Origin: Euonymus europaeus
Lineage: Eukaryota > Streptophyta > Magnoliopsida > Celastrales > Celastraceae
Direction of reading: 5' to 3'
NCBI GenBank assembly: GCA_963580455.1
Contig: OY756967.1
Location: 22,614,022-22,678,021 of the forward strand
DNA length: 64,000 nucleotides
This document shows, piece after piece, positions 49,911 to 60,600 of the stretch. Within the stretch, counting starts at the first letter, position 1, and the number at the start of each line of letters is the position of its first letter. Below the pieces are notes generated by a model. The model ran no database searches. It had not been told where the DNA came from and worked only from the letters and a program-made list of their open reading frames with translations. A program made the position numbers and the translations under genes.

Positions 49911-50561
49911 CTAAAACGAACAAATTCTTACCATTGGAAGCACTCAAAATAAGACCTAAATAATGGGCTAATAATATCATTATAAACTGTACAATGCTGT
50001 TTTTCTTTATATAAATGCCAAAAATATTTTTTTTATCAGTAATCGCTTTTCGAGGGTAGATTGAGGCGAGGCTATTGGTGTTAGAGTCGCCCGGCAAAGA
50101 TGAATCCAAGACCATAAGTCTCACCTCGATCCGTCGCCAGAAACGGCCTGATTGAGGCAAAATGCGTATTGGCTATTTTGCTTCGCTCTGACAACTTGTG
50201 ACGTCGGATCTTAGAAAGGTTAGTGGCGTTGAATTTGTCTCAGCATGATAATTCCAACACCACCGGCCTCATCTCGATCTAAAGTTGGAAGCATCCGCAG
50301 CGAGAAAAATAAGTTTTATGTCATCTTTGGCTAGAATAATAAAGACAAATCTGTAATTTCAAATTTCGTCATTAATTCAATAAATTTAGAAAGTAGTCAG
50401 CCCTTAACAAACAAAAAAAAAGTCCAGCTGTCATTTTACTTTTAAGACAATAAATTTGGATCTAAGCTTAATTTCTCTTAAATAAAAAAGACTGCGAGGG
50501 TTGTTGATAGTTAACGAACAACAAAAATAATAATAAGGAAAGATAAAATTTCAGGTGGGAG

Positions 50562-51357
50562 TTTTATATTGGGAAATATGCCCAGACCCCCCTAAACTAT
50601 GATGTATGTGCAAATACCCCCCTGAACTAACATAAATGGCAAACAGACCCCCAATATTGAGTTGACCGTTATCTTTAACGGTCAACTCTACTAAACCTGA
50701 TTAAAAACAAGGGAAATATGCCCAGACCCCCCCCCCAAACTATGATGTATGTGCAAATACCCCCCTGAACTAACGTAAATGGCAAACAGACCCCCAATAT
50801 TGAAAGGAGAACAACTAAGATGTATAAAATGTTCCAAAACAGGACATAATGTCAGAACATGTCTTGCTCTGGCTGCAGCAAGACAAGAATCAAACTGATT
50901 TTGAAGACCCCAGGAAAAAAACTCCAGAAAAAGACCTCCTCGACCTAAGATCTCTATTGTCAAACCTTTTAAACGAGACTGAACTGAAGATCAAACTGAT
51001 TTTGAAGACAACATTATCCTTTTGTCTTGATAGTTGGGTAGGATTTGATAGCTTCATTGTTATGTATGTGACTATTTGTTTTTTGACATGGGATTGTTCT
51101 TATGTTTTGATTTTTAGGACTGTGATAGTATGTTTCTGGACAAGATTATTGTTGTTGTTCTGAATTTAGTCATTTTATGTTTTGTGCAAATAGCCCCCTA
51201 TAGTTTCTGTTTTGTGCAAATAGCCCCCTAGAGTTGACCGTTATCTTTAACGGTCAACTCAATATTGGGGGTCTGTTTGCCATTTATGTTAGTTCAGGAG
51301 GGTATTTGCACATACATCATAGTTTGGGGGGGTCTGGGCATATTTCCCTTTTATATT
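50562..51357. mobile_element. Mutator-like element (MULE), 778 bp, with 9-bp target duplication
   Basis: The element body is 50571-51348, flanked on both sides by the identical 9-mer TTTTATATT (50562-50570 and 51349-51357), the duplication length typical of Mutator. Terminal inverted repeats are about 117 bp: the left starts GGGAAATATGCCCAGACCCC, and the right ends with its complement. Each arm's inner end carries a near-perfect hairpin (GAGTTGACCGTT...AACGGTCAACTC). The left arm is duplicated: a second partial copy begins at 50711. The interior holds a zinc-knuckle coding relic (see 50818-50870) and, near the right arm, two direct copies of TTTGTGCAAATAGCCCCCTA. It is too short to encode a transposase, so it is non-autonomous. 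Confidence 0.88.
50818..50870 (+). pseudogene. zinc-knuckle relic of MULE transposase
   Basis: Inside the Mutator-like element, the frame from TGTATAAAATG reads CIKCSKTGHNVRTC, a C-x2-C-x4-H-x4-C zinc knuckle. Such a knuckle is typical of the C-terminal end of plant Mutator transposases. It is followed by a short run of residues and a stop codon. This suggests the element is a deletion derivative of a coding MULE. The match is to a short motif only. Confidence 0.6.
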
Positions 51358-51740
51358 TCCCAAATAATTTTGATATGATGTTAATGAGTTCATTAAAATT
51401 TTGGGATGTCTTGAGTTATTGACACATATATAAATGGCAAATCATTATTCATGGAATAATGATAGAATAAAGATAGGAAGATCTTAAATTAAAATAAAAC
51501 TTTCCCCTTGTCTTCATCATTTTTTATGTTTATGTAGTTTTATCCCAATTATTCACCAGTTTTTAAGGGTTTAATTTAGCTATTTAAAGTTCAATCAGTG
51601 TGATTCTTCCTATTCATGGGTAGATTAACAATTTTCTACATACTTTTTTCGGTTACAAGGGAGGGGATTACCCACAAAATAATGACTCACTCAATAGAGT
51701 CTCAAACTAAACGAAGCCAGCTAACCCCAACGCTATCTTC

Positions 51741-51845
51741 TCACAACAGGCTTAACAAAGCAAATGGCGGATCGTGAAGCACCTGCAAGCCAAGATCATG
51801 ACGCAGAGCTTGACTAGCCATAAAATCAGCAATACAATTTTCTAC
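51741..51845 (-). pseudogene. LINE RNase H C-terminal remnant
   Basis: Minus-strand frame reads NCIADFMASQAL, then GLQVLHDPP and FALLSLL before a stop. This is the usual end of the RNase H domain in plant LINEs (N-x-x-AD-x-x-A, then hydrophobic-x-x-PP near the terminus). About 90 bases of 3' flank follow to roughly 51650. No reverse transcriptase was found upstream, so the copy is a short, 5'-truncated or decayed remnant. Confidence 0.65.
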
Positions 51846-52744
51846 ATACTTAAATTTGCATATTGACGAGGTTTTATGCCTGATGATCAATCATGCTATA
51901 ATGATAAACAAATGCATTATGATAAATTTATTGTAACTTTTATTTTGATAAACAAACTCACTTTTATTTTTTATTTGTAAATATAATGATAAACAAACGC
52001 ATTATGATAAATTTACTTGTGATTTTTTTCGTCATCAATTTACTCCAAAATTTGGGCATATATATATATGTATATATAAACAAACTTTTCTTTCTTATAA
52101 AATAGCGCAAACAAAGGGAGATAATAGGAATGAGGTTAATGAAATTTTTCATCACTGTGAGATTTGACGCGTTTTAAATCAGTCACTGATATTTCAATTT
52201 ATTCAACTTTAGTATTTAAGTTTGGATTCTGTTTCAATTTTCATCACTGGGCAATTTTTGAAAACTTCCGTTAATATGTATTGCTAAGGTGACAGTTGTT
52301 CCAAACATACCGTTAATCAACCAACTAAAGTAGCATTCAAACGTAGCAATATAGTCACTTAACAAAATAAAAATTGTTAATTTAAACAATATCCAATTAT
52401 GCATCAACACGAGATTAATTCGTGGGTTGCAATCACCATGATTTTATACCTTGCACTGGAGTTAGATGTTTGAATTGTTGAGAATGTGTTATCTAGCCTT
52501 CTTGCATTCTCTTTGGTCCTCTTACTTGGGCTCATGCTTGAACCAATCAATTGTTTTCCCTATAATGGAATGTATGTGCTCTCAATTCCCATTTCTGTAA
52601 CACTGCCTCTAGCCTAGTTACAGCTGCAGTAGTACCACCTCTAGCAGGTTCACGGAAAACAACTCTTCCACAAATGGATTGTAGCTTCCCTCTATCGATG
52701 CCAACACGAGCCCCTCTATCAGTGCCAACTAGAGTTGTTGCACC

Positions 52745-54700
52745 TGTGTGTCGCAACCAGTTTTGCGAAATAAAATTTTAAAAGAAGAGTCGCTACTAAT
52801 TGGAGTAGGTGCAATTGGTCACCATAAAAATAATTTGGTCTGTGAAAATTCAGAAAACAGGTAAGTGAATTTGTTACGTATGGGGAAGGTGTGAAACACC
52901 CCACAACGTCTGTTTTAAAAACAGTTGTCAATTTAATTTTTTATTATCGCATTAAATGATTAAGAAAAACAAGTATGACATATTAACAAAATATATACAT
53001 TGAGTACGATAATTTAGACAGAATATAAAAATTATATTGAGAGTCTAATATCGAGGTTCATGAGCTCTTCCATCCAATGGTCAAGTGTTCATGAAACACT
53101 CTCACCTCAAAAAATTTCTCTGAAGGTGCATCTAATGCATTCCGCAAATTAATTTCATCGTCGGTTAAGGCTTTCGATATAATTTTTATATACAATATGA
53201 ATGCTTAAAAAAAATCATCTCCATCCAATGGATGAGAATTTCATAAGATTTTGATCCTCAATAATCCTTTTGGAATAGCATCTAATGCTTCTCCGTTTGG
53301 TTCCATCGTCGGATTAAACCTCAATATATTATCCAACCCTAAATATGCAATCAAAATACTCATTTATTAGATACACAAACCCTAAGTGTCTACATACTTC
53401 TAACATCCTAAAATAATGTATGCAATTTTTATTATTTTTGTTTTAACTATTTACATGTCCTTAGGCCCAAATACATATTTACAAATCCCAATTAATACCC
53501 AAGGCCCCAACCTAAATCTAAAAATTAAAATACAACAAAACCCAAAAGAATTAAAATCCCACATATGTGCATGTAACAACCGACCCATCAAACAAAAATC
53601 AAAGAACCCATAAATTTCTAATTCGGGCCCAAGCCTTACACCATATGTCTCTTGCTCAAATTCCTAAAAAAAGCCCAAATAAACACCCAAAGCCCTAAAT
53701 ACAATTTTAAGCCTATACACAATACTCAAAGACCCAAAAATTAAAAAAGTACGGAGAAATGCTCATAATACAGTTTCGGAAATAGTAATCTTTGGAGGGT
53801 TATCCATGGTTTGATTTGGCCGATTTTTGGACAGTGGTTAGAGGACAGTTGGTTCTTGATTCTGAACGGTGGGATTGTGATTTGAAGCTCCGGAAGGTCA
53901 GTTTCGAAACTGGTTTCCAAACTAATTTGTGTAGGGATATTTCTCAAAATGGAGTTCGGGAATGGTGAAAGATGGAGGGATATATGTGGTTGGATTTTGC
54001 TGATTTTTGGACAGTGGTTAAAGAATAGAGTGATATTGATTTTGAACGGTCGGATTGTGATTTTAAGTTTCAGAAGGTCAGTTTCAAAACCAATTTCCAA
54101 ACTGATTTGTGTAGGGATATTTCTCAAAATGAAGTTTTGGGAATGGTGACAGATGGAGGGTCATCCGTGATTCGATTTGGCTGATTTCTGGACAGAGGTT
54201 AGAGGACAGAGTGATCTTGATTTTGAATGGTCGGCTTATGATTTGAAACTTCAGAAGGTGAACGTATGATGGCAGTGAGGATGGTGGTTTGTGTGGTGAT
54301 GTTGTGTAATGGAAGAGGAGAAGAATTGTGATGATGGCTTAAGTTGAGAGGAGAAGTTTAGGGCTACTGGATCCAAGAGAAGGAAGATCTGTCCCCCCTC
54401 CTCCCCGTTTCATTGAGTGATTTTTTTGGGTATAAGAAGAGAAGAGGTGATGATAGTGGTTAGAGTATGTGGAGATTAGGTGAGAGTAGGTGGATTAGTA
54501 GGTAGGAGTGGTTGGTGGGGTGATAGTGATGGAGGAGTGGGTGAAGATGGTGGGTGAGAGATTGTGCCCAAAAGACATCCGAAACAAATATTATTGAGCC
54601 TCCAAAAATAAACATATTGGACCGAACCTGGACAAAAATAGAGTACTTACACTCTGCTTGAACCAACACTCATCCTTGCAACTCTAATCACTGAAGTAAC
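52745..54700 (+). repeat. Tat/Ogre-lineage Ty3/gypsy LTR-like sequence, degraded
   Basis: At 52785-52920 the sequence has the words GAGTCGCTACTAATT, GGTGCAATTGGTCACCA, AATTTGGTCTGTGAAAAT, AGAAAACAGGTAAGTGA and GGGGAAGGTGTGAAACACCC. These resemble a block common in LTRs of plant Tat/Ogre-type retrotransposons (GAGTCGCCACC... and GGGAAGGTGTTAGCACCC). The downstream part is rich in GCCC and CCCAAA, includes the 180-bp tandem repeats and a GATCTGTCCCCCC block near 54388. This looks like a solo or truncated LTR. I found no partner LTR or pol domain, and the boundaries are rough. Confidence 0.45.
53771..54262. repeat. 180-bp tandem repeat, about 2.7 copies
   Basis: Units start near 53771, 53951 and 54131. 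Marker words recur at 180-181 bp spacing: GATTTTTGGACAGTGG at 53822 and 54002, GATTTCTGGACAGAGG at 54183; TTCTCAAAATG at 53941 and 54121. Copies differ moderately. The period is a multiple of three, so open frames cross units on the minus strand (53741-54127), but the product has no known domain. It lies within the LTR-like region. Confidence 0.85.
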
Positions 54701-57667
54701 TTTTCCTCTTTTCGCGGCATTGGCTCTTCCAGTTATGACCGGTATTGAAAATTGAAACAAAATTCAAACTTAAGTACCTAAGTTGCATGAGTTGAACATC
54801 AGTGATTTATTTGAAACGTGTCAACTCGCACAGTGATAAAAAAAGTTGCATTAACTCTCAAGCTTTCAACCTATTTAACAATTTTCGTTCGGTTATATTT
54901 CCACATTAGATAATCTGCTGCCTCCACAGTGGATTCTCTGACGGGTGATGAAAATTGAAACAAAATTTAAACTTGAGCATCCGAGTTGAAACATCAGTGA
55001 TTGATTTGAAACGTGTCAACTCTCACACTGACAAAAAAATGCATTAGCCCAATAGGAATGATACGAGGTCTCGTAATTGAGGTGTCTTAGCCATCGTCAG
55101 AGCAAAAATTTTGTATGGACATTTTTGTTATTTTATAAAAAAATACCATGTTTCGTTCTGTTCTGAATTTTCCATTCCTATGTACAAGGCTGAAATGTCT
55201 AGTTTTGGATAGGAATGGAATTCGCAGTTCTATTTTGATATGAAATATGTACCAAATGCATGAATTTACAAGTTGCCCCGTTCGGTAAAGCGGATAAAAG
55301 CTTATATGCTCTATGCACTGTTGTTAACAGGCGCACCAAATTTTTTTTCTTAATTTTCATTATTGCCTTATCGCTTTTACATTTTTGCCCTCTCGTCTCA
55401 CAAAATATATGTTAGATTTCGAAAAAAATTTACATATTCGAAGTCAACGAGTAAAGTTTTTTCCAACAATACTCATATTCGATATATTTTATTTCATTAT
55501 TAAACTATTTTACATACTTCTAGTAATAAATTGATAATTTATACGTTATTATTAACTTACGACCCATCAAACACCAAGCACCTTATTTGTTATTAAAGTT
55601 TACGTCATATCAAACGGTTGGTTTGACTCGAAATTGAAGCAAAAAAAGTGGTACCAAACGTATTAGTATTTTAGAATAGGTAAAATCAATAACAATCTTT
55701 TTGATTCACACTCAAAATCAAATTGATAGTTTTAAATTATTTAAGAAAAAAAACTGATTTTTCTACTCTTTTTTTGGCAAAAACCTGAAACAAAATTATG
55801 AAAGAACCGCTAGCTTTTTCTTTTTTTCTATTTGCGCACCATTTTCCCAATGCAATTTTTTTTGGAAAATTTACCAATGCAAAAATTTCAAAACTCTGCA
55901 AACACCCAACAAAATATATCTTTAACAAAAAAAAAAGGTTTAAATGTGCAATCTTTTGGATTATAGTATGTTTCATAGAGTATAAGTTATCATAAAACAT
56001 AAAATTTGAGAGTGTCTGAGAGTATGAATGACAGTGTATACTCTAAAACAAACAGGAGTCACACTCTTACGCCAGAGTCTACAAAATGCTAGACAGCAAC
56101 AACAGAGGCGTTTTTGTCCTAAAAAATTAGGACAGAAAAAATAAAATATTAACCCTTTTGTTTTAAAATATATTTATACTCTGTCACCCATACTCTTATA
56201 TATATATTTATATATATATGCTTAGACAATTTTAACTTTTACGTTTCAAAATATACATATACGATATACACCATAAAATGTGCCTCATACAATATAAATT
56301 ATACTGTCACACATATTATACAAACGGTGTAAAAATCTCTCTGCAACGTTTTCTCTTATAATTTTCCCCTACTCTCCGGGAAATTGTTTGCACGAGCGGC
56401 GGTTTCTTCTCGAATCTGAGCGAAGGCCACTCTGCTCTCCATGATGGCAAGTAATTTTACTATTATTTTTCTCCTCAAAAAGTGAATGTTAGAATCCGCA
56501 TTGATGTTGTTATTTTTGTTACCAAATTAGGGTTTTGAACTTGATCGTTAGCTAAATGACCGGTGGATGCGCAACTAAGTTGTTGTTTCTGCAGTAATTT
56601 AGTATTTTGGGGTTTAGAATTGCCTTGTTATCATAATTATCCTAATTGCCAACTTTTTTGCGAGATTTATGATGATCTTCGAGAATCTTCGTCCGACAAA
56701 GTGCGTTTTCTATCTTGAGACTTCGTCAACACTCTATTTTTCTGTTGTTCACAGGTCACACTTTCTCTTGAGTGAGTTGGATAGAGTTTCTGATTTCCTT
56801 TCAGAGGCTGTTTGGTTGTAATATTCATCATCATAGGTGATTGGCGAGAATTTAAGTTATTGGCTCCCTTTGTTTCAGGTTTTACACTACAGATAATTGA
56901 TACTATTTGCTGTTTGTGATTGAAGCTAATCATCGGCTTGGATTTTACATTGCTCTTTACCTTTAGGCTTAAATTGGATGTTACATATTAATTTGCTTCT
57001 AGATTAGGGTTTAACTTAAACATTGGTTGTATCAGTGGTGTTGCACGAATAATTGTTTTTCTTTGTGGAATAATTATTGTTTCTGTGGAATAATTTCGGT
57101 TTGTGTTTTTTTTAGTACTGGTTGCTGGAGAGAGTGGCCTTGCTTTTTGCTGTCTCCTTGACGTCTCTCTCTCTTAGTTTTATATTCTGGGTATGCCTAC
57201 TTCAATTTGTTTACAGTTTGCTCTTTTATTGGGTTTATTAATGCATTGAATAGAGTTTCAGATTTTCTTTTAGTGACCTGTTGGTTGTAATATTAATCAC
57301 CATCTGTAGTTGGCGGGAATGCAAGTTGGTAGTTACCTTTATGTTGGATATTACAGTATAATTTTATATGAATGGAGATAATACCGTACGAGTAATTGCT
57401 ACTATTCGATGCTTGACTGAAGCTGATCAGTGGATAGGATTTTTTTTGGTGGACAACCATTTGAGTTTATTTTGGATGTTACTTGGTGTATAGGTTATCT
57501 GCAGTTTCAGAGTAGTTTCTTGCTGATTTTAGTATAGAGTTTCGTTATTAATTTTCTCATGCCTCAATGATTACAATATTTTCATTTTAGCGTAGATTAA
57601 ATGTTCCAATGCTGTTGCATCCTTCTTAATCTAATTGCATTGATATGTCTGATTTGCAGCAAAAGTG

Positions 57668-60600
57668 ATGGCAAATGACGCTAGATCTACTCGCAAAGTA
57701 AAGAATGATGTAAGTGATAGTTTTAGAGGGAAACAAACTAGCAAGCAGGAACCTTGCTCAGGTGCTGAAATTGTAGATACGTCTGGTCTAAGAAGATCAC
57801 CCAGGGGAACACCCTCAAAAACTATGACTCCTAGTCCTTCAAGTACACGCAAGTCTAAGCGCCTGGAGAACCAAACTCCGGCAAATATCCCAATTAAGAG
57901 AAAGAACGAGGGAGTTGAGAATAAGAGCATATCGAGTTCTTTGAGGAGGTCTGAGCGGGGTAGGAACCACACGCTGGCCATTTCTTCTGGATCAAAAAAG
58001 GTCGGGAAAAGCTCAGCCACCTCTGATGTGAAACGAATGAATGGGAAGAAAGAGATTACAATTGAAGAGTTCACGTTACAAACTGTAGAAGTTGGCAAAA
58101 ATGGGAAAAAGAATATGAAAAATGCTCAGGTGGCAAAAAAGAGAATGGATGCTCGTACTTATAGGGATTTGTTCAAGCGACTACCTAAGAAAATTAATGC
58201 TTCAGGTAGATGAATTTATTTTTGCTTTTCTTATCCAAATTTCATTTTCTTAAAACTACCCTTTCTCTCGTTGTTCTTTGAAAAGTTTTACTTCCAACGC
58301 TGCAGCAATATAAAAAACTGTTCTGCTGCAGCTGTGGATGTAGAGAGTGAGGAAAAGTGTGCAATTTTAGTCCTCGTCTCAGCCTCTCTAAATCATTCTG
58401 ACACCAGTTTCTTGATTTTGTAGATCATGTACATTTCACTAGTAATAATGATAAGTCCACCGAGGGATATAACAACAATTGCAGGGGTGGGGTGTGTGAG
58501 AAAGTTGACGGCGACGATGAGTGCAGCCAGAGTGGGGGTGAGGAATTAGGACAAGATCATGCCAGCAGAGCTTTTGAAGAATCCAACTATGTTAGAGAAA
58601 GAACAGAAAGTGATGTTGAAGTTGAAAGATCTGATTCGAATCAGCATCATGTATCTGATGAGGAAGCTCATGCTGTTAGGGATGGGTTAAAAGATTCAGA
58701 GATTGATTGTGTGTTGATTTCATCTGTTCAGACTGCCACACAGAGAAGTGATGGTGCTGGAAAGGCTGAGCTGGATCATGCAACACAGAAAAATTTGCAA
58801 CCACAAATGTTAGATTCTGTAATGAATTCGGTTACAGGGGATGCTGATATTGGATTGGAAGGGGATAAAGAAAGCATTTCTTTTAAAAGAAAAAGAAATT
58901 ATGTGGATTCGGATCTTGATACTGTTGCTTCAGTTGGACTTGAAGATACGCGCACTGAGATGGCCAATGCCCCTTCTTCTTCGCCATCTGGGTGCAAAAG
59001 TGACAAGATACGTGTCTTGTGTTCTAAGAGGCGAAGGTGTGTGATAGAAAAATTCATGAAACTCTCTCTTTTTTTCTTTCTTTTTCCCATCATTTATCTG
59101 AAAATATCTTATCAAATGATCTATGGCAATTTATCTGAAGTTCCTTGGTTCTTTTAGGTTTGGGTTACGTAGCCAAATTGAAGTTGAATTTGCAATATTA
59201 ACTTCCGTCTCATCTTATGGGGAGAGAAGACTGATGGCGTTAAAACTTAAAAGTGAACAATGATTATACCTATTTATGTGTTTTTTTTTTCTTTCTTGAT
59301 ACTGTGGTATCTAAGAGTTCTTTCGAGTATCATTTGATTACGATATTATAATTTAAATTAGCAAAACATTCAAAAGTTTTTTGACTTGTGCTTTCTCTGA
59401 CCACAGTTGTCCATATTCAAATATCTAGTTGTCTACTACCTAGGCAGACTTTACATGAAAACAGAATCGTGTTGGGCTAGGTGTGACAATTTGGGGGACC
59501 TGTATCCTCTTAAGTTTGAATTTTTCTTCTTCTTCTGAACATTACAATTTTTATTGGCATAAACACAGTAAGACACCAAGAAGTTACCTTCCCTCTGTGG
59601 GCATTTACAAGCCAAAGAATCTACATCCAAATATGACAATTGATCAACCATTTTACTTTCACTATGCTAGTTACATGGTTTGTGTGAGCATGTGGTGTTG
59701 TGTGAGTATCCGGTTTGCACTACAGCAGTACCCCAAGGTGGCCCTACCTTGGATAAGTTCTGACTCGCTTGGTTGAAATTGAAATTAAATGGCTCAAGGA
59801 AAGGTCTTATTTGAGTTTCCAAATGACAGTTGCCTATGGATTTACTCCTCGTGTTCCCATAACATTTACACTGGCTTGTTCATACTTCATTCTGACCTTT
59901 TTTTGTAAATTAGATTCTGGTAGTGCTCTGTGCTGTCTGGGATGGGAATCTGTTAATCCTCTTCATGCGTGATACTACTTAGTGATGTTTCTCCTATTTG
60001 TTCCAAGATGATTTTGTTTTGGCAGCCCAATTGTATGCTCCAGTGGATCTTTAGGTCTTTAACATGGCTGCTGTAGATGGTTTTGTTGCTATTAGCATAA
60101 TTACATGACAGCTTTAATCCAATAAAATTGACAACTTTCTATAAAAACTGATTATTTTGTCTCTCAGGGTTGACCGTGATTTGGATGAAGGAAAAATTTG
60201 CTCTTGCAAAGTGGAATCATTCCCTTGGATTTGTAATCCTTCTCTTTCTAAGGTTGGTTCCATTTTTGCCTTAGATTGGTCCTTGGCGTTTTCCTGTCTG
60301 ATTTTGTTTCTGCATAGATGTCTTATCAAAAGTATGTGACTTGGTGTGGATTCTATTGGCTTAGAAATTTTCCGTTCTTGTCAGAATTCTCGTTACTGCC
60401 GACTTTCATCTGTGGAGGTGCTTTCCAAACTTCCACGTTTTGCACAAAATAGCAGCACCTGTTTCTATTTGAAATCTGTGTCATGTTTTCTAAAAAGATT
60501 TGTCCTCTGATTCTATGTGCTTGATTCATGATTCAAGATATAAAACATTTCAAATGTCATGGGAGAAGGTTATTTGGTTAATTTTTTATTTTTATGTTTC

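Larger units (their letters stand above)
47882..57667. other. repeat-rich gene desert and MOM1 leader region
   Basis: About 9.8 kb without an intact gene. Separate entries cover the 82-bp tandem repeat, the Mutator-like element, the LINE remnant, the Tat/Ogre-like LTR sequence and its 180-bp tandem repeat. Pieces at 49571-49660 and 49819-49910 are diverged copies of each other. 54.7-56.3 kb is AT-rich with nothing recognised. From about 56340 the sequence turns CT-rich and probably holds the MOM1 promoter, first leader exon and leader introns. Confidence 0.45.

Noticed and set aside
52547..52756. Minus-strand frame with a KWELRAHTFHYR-like segment, recalling the plant mobile domain
   Set aside because: Only one short motif resembles that family, and the rest of the frame does not; it adjoins LTR-like sequence. 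Too weak to call.
53741..54127. Minus-strand frame of 128 codons with internal repeats
   Set aside because: The 180-bp tandem unit is a multiple of three, which alone keeps the frame open across units. No domain is present.
57631..58098. Minus-strand frame of 155 codons
   Set aside because: Antisense shadow of the first MOM1 coding exon.
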